Positions 52,701-64,000 of a stretch of 64,000 nucleotides of DNA are shown piece after piece (position 1 is the stretch's first letter; every line of letters starts with the position of its first letter). The stretch is from Phascolomyces articulosus. Its lineage: Eukaryota > Mucoromycota > Mucoromycetes > Mucorales > Lichtheimiaceae. The notes under the pieces were generated by a model. It was not told the DNA's origin. It made no database searches and saw nothing but the letters and a program-made list of their open reading frames with translations. The stretch lies in the NCBI GenBank assembly GCA_025677815.1, contig JAIXMP010000004.1:248001-312000 (forward strand), in the 5' to 3' direction. The translations under genes and the position numbers were made by a program.

Positions 52701-54687
52701 GATTTTCATATTATATACAAAAAATATATGAAATTCATTCTTTCTGAAAGAACGACAATTTGCTGTTGTTTCAAAATCGCTCTTCTCATAAAAAGCAAAA
52801 TCCTTTTGTGATACCGGCATTTTCTAAAACGTGATTTGCATATTGTAATTTTCATTCTACGCCAAATATATATATAGCGGATACCCTATATAGAAAACCA
52901 CGCAACAATTTATATAACAAAGAGTTCCTGGTTTCTGGGATCATTATTGTATACAGATATATAGATATATCCATACTCATGTAATAAAGAAGAAGAAGAA
53001 GAGGAAGAAGAAGAAAAACCCCAGGATTTTAGATCCTAAAAGAACTGTTTCAAAAATATTATTATTATTATTATTATTAATATAATTAAAAGGATTACGC
53101 CTTATTTATGTGTGATATACTCCAATTAATGTCAGCTGCCATTTTTGCTGCCCCCGTTTCTTTTTTGTAACCAACATGGTCATCAAATATATATATAACT
53201 TTTTCCAGAAAAGCTATAGTGTGGAAACCTATATTCATAATTATAGGTTTTTATCACTTGGGATAGTAGCATCTCTAGTTTAATTTACACCTGAAAAGTG
53301 TGGCTGCGCGAGGAGGTGGATTCCCAAGCAAAAAAAAAAAAAACCACATTACCAATAGCAACAAAAATAAACAGTCGATGATGAGAATTATACTTTCTCA
53401 CGTTGATTAGTGACTGAAAGAAGAAGTGGAATCGAAAATGGATAAAATATCACGATTTTGGAATCTGTTTTTAGGCTTATACACATTTAAAAACACATCC
53501 AATATTTCCCGCTTCTTTTTCTTTCAGATGGTTATATTATTATTAATTAACAAAACAACGGTTATAAAATAGGTATAAATACAAACAAAAAAAAGTAGAT
53601 CTTGTTATTATCATTTAAGTATAAAATGTGGCGACCAACAACAACAAAAAGGTTCCGTTCGTGCATAAAAGCTTATTTTTTTTCTTTTAGTAAACAGTAG
53701 GTCAGTTTATTATCATTAGGAAAAGAATCATTCTATAATAATGTTTAAACTTGATAAAGAGATTGACTATGTTTTTATAATGAACGATAAATAGAAGAAG
53801 CTAGACAAGTGGATGTAATTCTATGTTTTATGCGGATAAATAATAATTTATGGGCAGTGAAAATAGAAATAATATATGCAAACTAAACATAGCATGACTA
53901 GTATTCTTTTAGATGAAGTTTTGGTTTATATACTATATAACAACGAATATACACTGTTGTTATTATTCATTATATTATAATAATATCGACATGAAACAAC
54001 ATCTTCATAATGGTCCAATCTTATCACGTAATCTAAAGAAGAAGAACGAAACAAAGAAAGTTTATTTGTAAAAGAAAGATAAAATCAACTATGCAATGAT
54101 TGCCACAGACTATTTTTATAGTAAATGGTTTGAAAAGAAATAATTATTTATATCATCATGGACCCTCGTGAAAAAATCAACCTATTTCACCTTATATATT
54201 TTACTTGAAAATAATAATGAATCTTTATCATGACTTCACCCGAATCTTAAACAAGATTTATCTTAATATATGAATGAATCCTCGTCTTGGATCGTATCAT
54301 TGTATCTATATATAAAAGTTTTTCATGTAATACAACTACCAAACATCGGCTATTCAATAAGACGATTACAAGAACCGGAGTTGGATGATTTTTAAGCTGT
54401 ATGATTTGTGCTTTTTTACCTTTTGGCAAAATTTGGGTGTGTGTAAAGTATTATTTTAGTACTCCTTTCTCTTTTTCTACTTTATATTTTTTTCTGTGTG
54501 TGTTTCTTTTTTCTTCTTTATAAATCCCCTTCTTTTCAAAAAAAAAAAAAAAAAACTCATTTAATTATATATTTAATTATATATTATATATACATTATAA
54601 ACCATCCATTTTATTAAACCAACAATTTTTATTGGAAAAAAAAACCACAAGAGAAATATATATAATTATAACGACATCACAACACAA
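49707..54687. other. 5 kb gene-poor region
   Basis: No gene supported. The best open frames (50857-51051, 51482-51685 and 51987-52301, all plus) have fairly balanced amino-acid composition and could be relics, but they share no motif, no splice links and no family that I recognise. The rest is AT-rich with (ATT)n at 53057-53078, an inverted stretch around 53023-53042 (TTTTAG-ATC-CTAAAA) and an A run at 54539-54555. The final 250 bp are T/C-rich and probably form the MUB1 promoter. Confidence 0.5.
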
Positions 54688-57047
54688 ATGCGTGAACCCA
54701 ATTTTAGTCATCCTTCACAAAATAGAGCAGCCATCGTCATCACATCTGCTCTCTATGATCGACGTGCGCTGGATTGTACGGCAACATTACCACTTGTCAA
54801 TTCTCTCACACACCTTGCATACATGACATCTACATCACCTCGTATACGAGAAATCTTGGCCGCGGATGGTGGTTTGGAACGACTTGTAAAGATACTTGCC
54901 ACCTGTCAGCATACAGACCGACATTCTTTATGGAAATGGTCCCTTGCATTCCAATGTATGGTCAATGTAGGAGTTCGTGGAACAGAAGAGATAAGAAGAC
55001 GTGTTGTGGAAACGGGTGCAGTTCATGTTGTATTAGCTATTCTCGAGAACTTTACAAGAGCATTGGACCAAGCAAGAGCTGATAATAAGGATCATGAACG
55101 TAAACAACATCATCAACAACATACTAATAATAATAACCACCATCATAATCATCCACAAATATTACCACAACAACAAAATCAACAATTACCACCGACAGCT
55201 GCAACGACAACTGCAGCAGCAGCGAATACTACTACCACAACAACAACAACAACTGGTGGTGGTTTACCAACCGCACTATCGTTACCAACGGTACCTTTAC
55301 AGCCGACACAGTCTCGGTCTACACCCATCACTCCTTCACGGAGATTTTTCAGTCCTCTATCCACAACAACGACGACAACAACAGCAACGTCCACATCCTT
55401 GTCGAATCATGAACAAATGCCACCCTTTTTATCCTCGTCGTCCGCTTCTTCCTCCTCTTCATCCAGTGTTCGATTGTTTACAGCACCCAAAAGGCGTACG
55501 TTTCTCACGCGGACACCGAAACAAAAGCCCAAACCAGTCGATCCATCCTTATCATCCATACCATTATTGAATAGCCTATCGTCCGAGGCGATCCTCCATC
55601 GTGAGGAAGATGTGCTGTTATCATTACAGCTACTTGCTTATCTATCGAAATACCCCCATATTCGTGAATCATTTCACAGAAATCATCGTAAAAATGTATT
55701 TTCAGTTGTGGAGAAATTCACACACCGGCTCCATCCTGCCACTATTATTTACTGGGCAGGAGTCATCATGCGTAATGCGTGCAGGAAGGACGAACAGCGA
55801 GGTGGTATAAGGCAATGTGCAAATATGCATTGTGGTAAATGGGAACGATATCCACGCGAGTTTGCTAAATGTCGTCGATGGTAAGTCTTTATCTTTTTTA
55901 TATAACTATTTTTTTTATTGGTATGGGTTCCATTTGTTATCATTATCAAGATGAAAGGATTGGTTTGTGTTGATTTTTATTATCAATACAAAATAAAGCC
56001 CTTTTTTATATGTGTGTGGTGTGTGTGTGTGTGTGCGTGCGTGTGTGATGTGGTGTGATGTGTGTACATATTATAAAAAAAACATGTTTAATAAGAAACT
56101 AAAAACAACTTTTCTTTATCCCTTCTCTCATTCACTCATCTCTCCTCCTCCACCCCTTTTTTCTCTCTTCATCATCATCTTTATATACATATAAATCCTT
56201 CTTTCATTATTCTCATATTCATTTCTTTCATCCGAATACTTATATATTTATATGTAAACTATATATATATATATATATATACTTATCCACCCTGTTTCTT
56301 CCCTGACCTTTTTTTTTCTTCTTTTGCTCTTTCCCCTTCTGATCCTTCCCCCCTTTTAGCCGCAAAGCAAAATATTGTTCCAAAGCATGTCAGTCCAAAG
56401 CATGGGCAGAAGGTCATCGATGGTGGTGTGTTGAACGCCATCACGCCTCTCACCCACCTACAACTACTACTTCTAGTACAACCGCGGCAGCTGCAGCTGC
56501 CGTTAATGCTGGAGCACCACAACCTACTCCTCAAACAGATCAAGTGATGCCACTTGCCACTCATGGCACGACACAGGATGTCATGCCATTTCCCATTGAC
56601 GATCGTGAAAATGTCATTGTACCTCAGCAACAACAGCAGCAACAACAAGAAGAAAGACCTGGTACTCCAGCAACGACAGCTACCACGGCAACCACGGCAA
56701 CAACAACCACTACTGCCACAACTTCTACTACAGCTACTTCTATTACAACTATGAGTAACAATAACAATCCAACAGAACAACCTCGTTTGTCCTTTAATAA
56801 TGAACATGGTTCATCAGATAATGACAATGGAGAAAGTAATAATAATAATAGTAATAATAATACCCATTCCACACCAACACCTATTTTAGGTGATCAACAA
56901 TCCAATCGACGAGAACATTTACATCATAATCGACGAAGAAATTCACGTTCTACTCATAGTGTACCTTCTGGATCGTCAACAGAAGTAGAAGCTGATGTTG
57001 CTGATAATAATGGTATTAATATGCGTGATTTGATGGATATCGATTAG
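54688..57047 (+). CDS. MUB1: MUB1/SamB MYND-finger protein
   Basis: Two exons, 54688-55880 and 56360-57047; 626 aa. MUB1 is the adaptor that helps the ubiquitin ligase UBR2 degrade RPN4 in yeast; in moulds the homolog SamB affects morphogenesis. The N terminus is near invariant for the family: MREPNFSHPSQNRAAIVITSALYDRRALDC and TLPLVNSLTHLAYMTS, followed by ARM-like helices (REILAADGGLERLV, WKWSLAFQCMVNVGVRG). A low-complexity H/N/Q/T insert (about 135-290) separates these from the second ARM-like part (REEDVLLSLQLLAYLSKYP) and the MYND zinc finger (CANMHCGKWERYPREFAKC-RRCRKAKYCSKACQSKAW...HRWWC). The 479 bp intron, the longest here, splits a finger cysteine codon. The C-terminal tail is T/N/Q-rich. 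Confidence 0.94.
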
Positions 57048-57684
57048 AAAAAAACAAACAATATCACATATATACTCACATTCACTCATTCACACACACA
57101 TACATTACATACACACTTAACACATACCTTCTTCTTTCTGGTCAATCAATTCATTGAACTCAAAAAAAAACCACACATATTTTTTTTATCATCTTTGCTA
57201 TTTTTTTTTCTTTTTCTTCTTTCTCCCTTTGGTCCTTTTTAACACCTTTTGCTATTTCTTCTATTTTTTTCTTATATCCAATTTTTTTCTTCTTTTCTTT
57301 TTTCTTCTCTTTTGTACATTGTAACTAAGTCTCTTTTTTTACATTTTAATTTGTTTTTTATTATTTGTTTGGTCAAAAACTGTTGAATGTATATATATAT
57401 TAGATGATTGAGTGTGTGAGAAAGTAATATGGGGAGAATTTTATAAGATTGATCAATGTTGTAGTGCTGAGGTCCAAAAAACATACACACACATACGCTT
57501 TAAATTTATTTATTTCTTATGATTATTTAAGCAAATTACATCATTTTTGTTGCACACAAAGGGAAATGGCTAAAAGTATTTAAACGCATCACACACCTGT
57601 CTTTTGATTTCAAGTCTTATCTTTCTTATTTCACTCCACAGTTGTTACAATACCAAAAAATAATCGCATCATTTACTATACACA
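57048..57684. other. Spacer MUB1/ISU1-like
   Basis: 637 bp: CA-rich stretch (57085-57125), long T/C-rich block (57180-57315), then AT-rich promoter of the next gene. No gene is seen. Confidence 0.55.
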
Positions 57685-58447
57685 ATGTCGATCTTTATGA
57701 GAAGTCAACAAGTTCGAAATTATCATAAGAAGGTATAAATACCAAATAAACAATGATATATAGATGAACCCTGATATTGAGAAGGATGATGGATGATTCA
57801 TTCTCTCTTTCTATATCATTTTTCATTCTTATTTATACATTCTTTTTTTTTATACTTTGATTATGATTGTTTCAATATTCTATTCTAGGTGGTTGACCAT
57901 TTTTCACGTCGAGAAAACGTCGGTTTCTTGGACAAGCCAAACCATACTGGTCTTGTTGGAGCACCTGCCAGTGCCGATGTATTGAGATTACAAGTTCAAG
58001 TGGATTTAGGCAATGGAAAAATCATGGACCCTCATCTTAATATGAACAAGAGGACAGCGATGGATTCTACCATTCATAACAGTGCTTTTTTGTCAGAAAC
58101 TGTGCGGGGATTGTCGTTTGCTGATAAGAGTGACCATATGACGATCAAAGATAAGGCCCGGAAATTACCATTTCCACCTGTGAAACTTCACTGTTCCGGT
58201 AAAGTGTGTTTTTTTATCTTGTGGCGCCTTATGAACACTGGCTTCTGATTCGTTAATGATTTTTATTATCTAAATGCATTATTTTTTTAATGCGTAACAA
58301 TAATAATAACAATCAACCCAATTTTTATTTTTATTGACTCATATTTTTTCTTTTCTCATAATTATATATATATTTCTCTATTTAGTGATGGCAGAAGAAT
58401 CCATTCAATCAGCTATTAACAGTTATTTTGCAACACGTCATGGTTAA
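57685..58447 (+). CDS. Degenerate ISU1/IscU-like scaffold paralog
   Basis: Three exons: 57685-57732, 57889-58198, 58386-58447; 139 aa. ISU1 assembles Fe-S clusters in mitochondria on three cysteines. The fold blocks are all here: VVDHFSRRENVGFLDK, GLVGAPASADVLRLQVQVD, GKIMD, FLSETVRGLSFADK, PPVKLHCSVMAEESIQSAI. But the first ligand site reads GAPASAD instead of GAPACGD (Ser44 for Cys). The second, normally FGCGSA, reads NKRTAM (Arg71 in place of Cys). Only Cys118 in KLHC remains. The Hsp70-binding LPPVK is changed to FPPVK. The first exon (MSIFMRSQQVRNYHKK) is basic and amphipathic, fitting a mitochondrial presequence. Frame, splice sites and length are intact, so selection seems to keep a protein that cannot hold a cluster in the normal way. 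A recent, not yet broken pseudogene is the alternative. Confidence 0.88.
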
Positions 58448-58584
58448 ATAGTTTAATACATGAAACAGAATCACCAATCAATGATAATCATAATAAATAA
58501 CTTTTTTTTTGAAAAAGGAAATTTTCATGGATGGCCAAGGAAGGGGGAGGATGAGAAAAAACAGTTTGCAGGGAATCATTATTA

Positions 58585-60784
58585 TTAAATAAATTTACAT
58601 GAGAGTTTAATGGAACTGAAAGAGGATGACGTACTTTTGGTGGTAGTGGCTGTTGTCGTAGTTGTGGTTGTGGTGGGAGTTACTCGGGTATCTAATGTTT
58701 CGTGTTCTTCTTTTCCATCTTTTGGCGTAATTACCACGGTCTCATCAAAAACAACAGATTGGGGCCCTTTTATATCCATACTATGTGGCGTGGTACTATC
58801 ATGATTGCATAACTTTACTAGTTCATAGAATACAACATACGCATCTCGGGAAAGTTCGGCTTGGACTGTACCATGTCTTCCAATAATCGTTCGTACACGC
58901 TTCGTTGCATCCAAATCATCTAATGTCGTTCATAATGCATAATTCACCCTTATTTGTTAGATCAACCATTTTTTTTCCCTCTTTCTTTGTTCCTTGCACT
59001 TTTCCCTATCCTCTTATAATATATATATTTACCAAACTTCAACCATATTTCATTATCATCACTTGTAGATAGATTATCCGTATTATTACTTGCTTTTGCA
59101 TAAGCAATGTAATGACCCGAATAAACAGAGTCTCCTTTATGACATACGGCACTTTGTAGTCGCATAACACATTCCACCCGACGACCACATGTACCACATA
59201 CAGGGTAATCCGTGTTACGATTCACAAACCGGTTAAACTCAATTTGTTCAGGGATATCTATAATGGTTTTGATCTTGTGAGAGTTTCCTTGTTGATCATA
59301 TCGATATCGGTTCAAGACGATTGGTAGCATCAAATGCCAATCGGGAAAATTCTGTGGTGTTTGTGTCTCAATGGAATTGCCTTGTTCATTCATCCCACTA
59401 TAAAAGGGTAATAACTCAAGAACTTGCCAAGCTGTCACTTCCACTTGTCCTCCTCTTCTTCCTTTTCCTCTACTTCCTTCCTCTCCTCCCACCATTTCAA
59501 AATATTCTACTCCTTTGGTAATAGATAATTCATCTCCATCACTACTCATGCCATGATCCTCTTCATTGCTCGTGTTGCGGGATAAAGATTGTCTTCGTCG
59601 ATGTTGACGTCGTTGTTGTTGGGATGATTGATCATTCCCCACTTTACGTTTAATTCCCGTGATGATGTTATCGTAAAAATGATCCAATAGTAAATTTTCC
59701 AGTTTTGCGTTATGATCTTCAGGTACTGCAATCGATAACACTCGATCTGTCATGACTCGATCATCATCCATATCTCGCTCGGCACCATGAAATAATCGTA
59801 TTTGAAACTATATTAATTGGCATGATGATTTTCGGTCAGAGCTCTTTCTATTTCTTTTTTGTGATGTTTATCTCTCCTCCCTTCTTTCCTCCTCTTCCTG
59901 TTTATCCCTTCTCTTTCTCAACTCAACTGCTTTTTTATAACTATGGTTCAAATATATATATACAGATTTACTACTACTACAACAACAAAAAATAGATATA
60001 GAAACTTACAGGAAGATAGGGTAAATCAAATGTCTCCGTGATAAACATGAATAATTCACTCGCATCCTCTTGTGTCCATGCTCCATCCACATCACATCCA
60101 GCCCATTTAGCTGCCTGAAGAGCTTTTCGAAGACATCGAATGAATTCTGCCTTAATCAAATGACCTTTTCGTAGTTTGTTGACAAAAAATCGTAATAATG
60201 TTTGTAATCGTTGCTGTGGTTCGAATTGATCAGAGATCTCATACGTCAAAAGTGGATCAAATGACTATAATATTTTTTTAATAGGATTAAAAAAAATTCA
60301 TATTGCATGTTATATATATATATATATATCATATCCATGATCTCAGACTTAGATAAGACAACTCTTCCTTTTTTTTATTAATATTATATAGAATGATATT
60401 TAATAAAAGATAGTTTACACTTAGACCAACAAACATAGCAAAGAGGAGGGAATCGATATAACAACTGGTATAAGCGTCATTCTCACTTCCGAGCAACACT
60501 GTATCTGATTCGATCCGGGGAGGAGGCCATAACAATCCACTATCTGCTTCATGATAATCTTCCAGTTCATTAGCAGCCATTTGTGTGTCCCATGCATTCG
60601 ATTCCAGAATAGTTGTCAGTGCTGATTGATTAAGCGAAGTAATGGACAAGTGGTGTTGGGCGTAATGAGATATGGATGCCAAAGCCGTAGCTTGTTCTTC
60701 AGTTAATTTTACTTCATTATTATGGGATGAATGGCGGTGATGTGGAAAAAGAAAACTTTTGATAAAAGAACGCTTTTTTCCCAT
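58585..60784 (-). CDS. USP-type deubiquitinase (peptidase C19)
   Basis: Four exons on the minus strand: 60419-60784, 60010-60264, 59033-59807, 58585-58919; 576 aa. Ubiquitin-specific proteases remove ubiquitin with a Cys-His-Asp triad. The Cys box reads NDAYTSCYIDSLLFAMF, with Cys108 in a variant of the usual GNTCYMNS. The His box is GDSVYSGHYIAYAK, and a later DDL plus AYVVFYELVKL closes the domain. A zinc knuckle-like pair (CGTCGRRVEC) sits before the His box. The N terminus (about 55-75, LESNAWDTQMAANELED) resembles a UBA helix. The region between the boxes is insert-rich (Q/R-rich and G-rich). The C-terminal tail contains a threonine run. I recognise the fold but not a specific named ortholog. 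Confidence 0.88.
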
Positions 60785-61010
60785 ATATAAAGAAAAAACG
60801 AGGGTGTGGAGGGTATGGAAGGCCGTAAGAGAGTGTGTGTGGAGAGTGAGAATGAAAGGTGATTGTGTTACGATAGATACACAAAAAAGTAAAAAGATGA
60901 CAGAATTTAGATAAAAAAAATTCTATTATGGAAAAAAAATGTGTAGAAAAATCTTTAGAGAATTTTTATTTATTAAATTTTTAAATTATAGATAGTATAA
61001 TATATATACA

Positions 61011-61965
61011 TTAGATGAATTCTCGCTTTTGATAGGTTTTAGCCTTGAGAATCTTTGGATAATACTCAAATTTAGGACATTTGGATTTGATACATTGTAA
61101 AACATGTTCTGCAGTTTCTGCACCAGTGTACCAAGCACCTTGAAGGAAACCATAAAATTCTTTGGAATAAGCTTCACCAGCCCAGAAAAGGCGACCATTG
61201 ACAGGTGCTTTCATATTACTATGATGTTGATCCAATTCACCAATGGGCCAGTTAGAATAACTTCCACGGAACAATGGATCGCTATGCCATCTTGGAACAA
61301 AGATTTCGGTAGGTTCAGGAACATCAGGTCCATACATGATACGCAATGCCTTCATGGCTTCTGCTTGTACTTCTGAATCTTCCATGGATTCTACTTGGTA
61401 GGAGTGATCTTGGGTGACAGTGACGAAGAAAATGTTGGTCGAAGTATTCTTTGGCAAGAATGCATTCAAGTTTTGCCAGGCGCCCATATATCCACGGTTA
61501 TCTGGGTCGGCATACATGACATATTGGTTATCATCCCAGAATTGATGAGGGAAGTTCATAAAGATCTTAGTATAGGTAGCCATATTGAAACCGAAAAGAC
61601 CTTCCATCTTCCAATCAGGCAAGCGGGGACTAAATTTAACATCACGATGTTGAAGCACACCAACCCTAAATATCAATTGTGTATAGTAAGTATTTGGCGT
61701 ATTTTTCTTTTCTATTATATGTAGATTAGGAAAATAAAAAAAAAATAAAAAATAAAAACTTACGAGAATGTAATGATGGCATATTCAGCCTTGATAATAT
61801 CATCAGAATCGGTATGGATGGTAACGCCATCATGGTCATAAACAACTTCAGTAACCTTGGTATTTAACAAAACGCGTGGATCATCTTCTTTCAGAACTTC
61901 CTTGGCTGCTTCCAAAAAGATATATTTAAATCCACTATTAAAAGATCATGCCATGGTCACATAAA

Positions 61966-62008
<43 letters not shown>

Positions 62009-63037
62009 ATCAGCATGGTGCATAATATTTACATTATTCTACATATCTAAATCACATTGATGACGCTTACCGTTGATCAATTACAAATCTATCACCGTCA
62101 CTATCTTCGCCAAAAGCTTGTTCACCATAAGTCATTTCGTCATTGGAAATACCATGAAGCAAACTGCTCACTTCAGGATTTTCACCGTATTCCCAATCAA
62201 AGCTATAGTATTCAACTGCTTCATCTAACGCTGTCATTGGATACCATCCAGCCATATCAAGACCAACACGAGCAGAAATATCCACTTGACCTGTCTTTTT
62301 GCGAGATTCTAAAATTGATGTATACATAATAAATCGTTAGCTCAAGTAGTACTGATGCATAATAAACGTAAACCTGTTTTTTTTGCTGCAATTGTTACAC
62401 GACATTTACGAGCAAGCTCCGTCATACGATCATATGCTTCGCCGAAACTTTTTTTAAAAAAAGATTGTTATTAATTTACTGTTTTTTCCTGGTAAAATCA
62501 TAATGTATTTTTTTTATGTTTGAATATTTACCTATCGTAGGAAGCTGTATGATTGACTAAACCATTTTCATCATAAAATACAACATCGTCACCATCATTT
62601 GCAGCAGTTTCAAGGCCATATTTTTTACTAAGGATGTTGATGGGATTAGAACCCAACCCCTGAACCCAATTACAACCTTTTTCGACATTAATACCAGCAA
62701 AAGGATGGTTTTGTGCACGACCTATAGAATATAATCATTGATTAAAAGAGTATGTGTATATATAATTATTAGAAATATGATAGAAATGAAATTGGAGGAT
62801 GATGTGTTTCTAATACCATGACAGTATCTCGATTTTCATTTTTTATTACATACCACCGAGTTCTTCACGAGCTTCAATGATCATAAAATCATCAATGCCA
62901 CCTTCCGTCAGATTTCTTACTGCACTAATAGCACTAACACCACCACCCAAAACTGCTACTTTGGTATGAAATGTTTCGGCAAGGGCAACCAATGGAAATA
63001 AAGCAACAGCTGCTGCTACCGCTGTTGTAATATGCAT
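61011..63037 (-). CDS. Secreted FAD-dependent amine (polyamine) oxidase
   Basis: Six exons on the minus strand: 62854-63037, 62532-62721, 62374-62447, 62071-62308, 61764-61934, 61011-61665; 503 aa. The enzyme class oxidises polyamines or other amines with FAD, releasing H2O2 and an aldehyde. A signal peptide (MHITTAVAAAVALFPLVALA) precedes the dinucleotide-binding motif VAVLGGGVSAISAVRNL and the acidic end of the second strand (FMIIEAREELGG). Then GRAQNH, GCNWVQGLGSNPI, the substrate-domain block GFKYIFLEAAKEVL with AIITFSVGVLQH, and the FAD-closing motif GRLFWAGEAYSKEFYGFLQGAWYTGAETAE. Length is usual. Being secreted, it could supply H2O2 outside the cell or use extracellular polyamines. Intron 4 contains a 37-base A run. 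Confidence 0.93.
61970..62006 (+). repeat. 37-base poly(A) run in an intron
   Basis: An uninterrupted A homopolymer (T on the coding strand) lies in intron 4 of the amine oxidase gene, about 35 nt before the splice acceptor. It is far longer than other homopolymers in the window and its exact length is open to sequencing error. Confidence 0.85.
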
Positions 63038-63152
63038 TAGAGATATATTATGTACAAAAAAAGCAGCAAATAGAATATATGTATAAGGGATAATAAATTA
63101 AGAAGTTGGATTAGGGAACCCTTGTCGTTATTTTTTTATATGATCGATCAAA

Positions 63153-63166
63153 CCCCTTTTTATATA
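63153..63166 (-). promoter_or_regulatory. TATA box of the amine oxidase
   Basis: On the minus strand TATATAAAAAGGGG lies about 115-130 bp upstream of the ATG at 63037, a normal distance for a fungal core promoter. It is the clearest TATA box in the window. Confidence 0.6.
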
Positions 63167-64000
63167 ATCCAGGATCCAAGGGCGTTTATGCTGGTTTTAA
63201 ATTCTATCTTGTGTAATAATGCTAACGCCCTTTTTCCTGTTCCTTGATAAACCAATAACAAAAGATAATGAAGTATAAGGTAAGGTATGAATCTCCTTAT
63301 ACTGATATATTTCACACACGGTATTATTCACATATACGTAAATGTTGGGAATATTTTATACAATGGAAATACTAGTTGTTCCTTTTGTTTTTTTTTCCGT
63401 ACCCCTGCTATTTCTGCTACTCAGACTATCTTTTTTTCCCTCTCAATATCCATAGTATTGGAGACAAGAAGAGCCGACCACTATTAATAAAAAATATTTT
63501 TGTTTTATTGCTAATGAAGATTATAATCGCTATTACGGACATTCTTCTTATAATAAACATATTAACTGGTTCTATTGCCATTTTAAATATTATGTACGAA
63601 TCTGAGAAAAGCAAAGAGTTATTTTTGTCGCCTTGCATATGCATGTCAAATAATAAAAACGAGTTTATGGAATTTAAAGCTAATCAACGTGGTGTAGGGA
63701 AAAATTGCAGTTTTTAGTAACTGGTAAATATTCTGTAATCTTCCTTTTTTCTTCCTTAACAATAAAGAATAATTTACTATCACAAATCTTGAATTGCCAT
63801 TGAACGATGAATATGATTTTCGTTAATTAGAATGAGCATTATTTTATCAAGTTCTTCTATATGGCTCATTGACATAATCCATATGATAGCGGGTCCATCT
63901 TCCGCTGGAATAAAAAGTAATCGTGAGATAACGATGACATTATTTCCTTTGTTTCGTATATGTTCATATCAAAAGATGGTTTTTCTTTTTTTTTTTCACG
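63167..64000. other. Window edge without a gene
   Basis: Upstream sequence of the amine oxidase. An open frame at 63376-63717 (113 codons) is rich in F/I/L/Y and K and shows no motif, so I do not call it. Confidence 0.5.

Noticed and set aside
61970..62006. Poly(A) run as the tail of a retroposed insertion
   Set aside because: It lies inside an intron with no target-site duplication or adjacent element that I can see; simple homopolymer growth is enough.
63376..63717. 113-codon open frame at the right edge
   Set aside because: I/F/L-rich translation typical of AT-rich non-coding DNA, no recognisable domain.

Overview
This window is eukaryotic, almost certainly from a Mucoromycota (Mucorales-like) fungus. 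It is AT-rich, nearly every gene is cut by several 45-150 nt introns with GTRNGT...YAG borders, the introns carry long T and AT runs, and the protein set (URI/Bud27, RTS1, BCS1-type AAA, DNA2, SKN7, ERB1, U2AF large subunit, MUB1, EI24, HMCES, a LAMTOR5-like Ragulator subunit) is fungal with some animal-like components. Spliced models were built by hand from conserved protein blocks and reading phase. Exon borders are explicit, and each model closes in frame unless I say otherwise.

Layout. 1-4.7 kb: gene-poor, with two decayed copies of one repeated gene family and a tRNA-Ser(AGA). 4.8-10.4 kb: URI1 (+) converging on PP2A B56/RTS1 (-). 10.4-13 kb: empty. 13-21.3 kb: BCS1-like AAA protein (+), then DNA2 (+). 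21.7-24.6 kb: SKN7-like HSF/response regulator (-), convergent with DNA2. 25.7-27.3 kb: OST2/DAD1 (+) and a small four-exon LAMTOR5-like gene (+). 27.3-32 kb: HMCES/SRAP (-) and ERB1 (+), divergent from a 254 bp spacer. 32.3-36.5 kb: U2AF large subunit (-) and EI24-like (+), divergent from a 170 bp spacer. 36.8-39 kb: F-box/LRR gene (-) with apparent frameshifts. 40.5-41.1 kb: 3' remnant of an MFS transporter. 42.7-49.7 kb: single-pass SH3 membrane protein (+), secreted DPBB/barwin-like protein (+), small secreted protein (-), coiled-coil protein with PxY motifs (+). 49.7-54.7 kb: 5 kb with no convincing gene. 54.7-63 kb: MUB1/SamB MYND protein (+), a degenerate ISU1-like scaffold (+), a USP-type deubiquitinase (-), and a secreted FAD amine oxidase (-).

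There is no operon-like logic; these are mostly separate housekeeping genes, several sharing short divergent promoters. The most notable object is the ISU1-like protein, which keeps the IscU fold blocks but has lost two of the three cluster-binding cysteines. Others are a GC-AG intron that resolves an in-frame TGA in the EI24-like gene, a URI protein with four copies of an S-[RK]-F-K-x-[AT]-R motif, a SRAP protein with two PIP-like motifs in its tail, and a BCS1-type AAA protein with a long charged tail. I found no CRISPR array, intact transposon or biosynthetic cluster.
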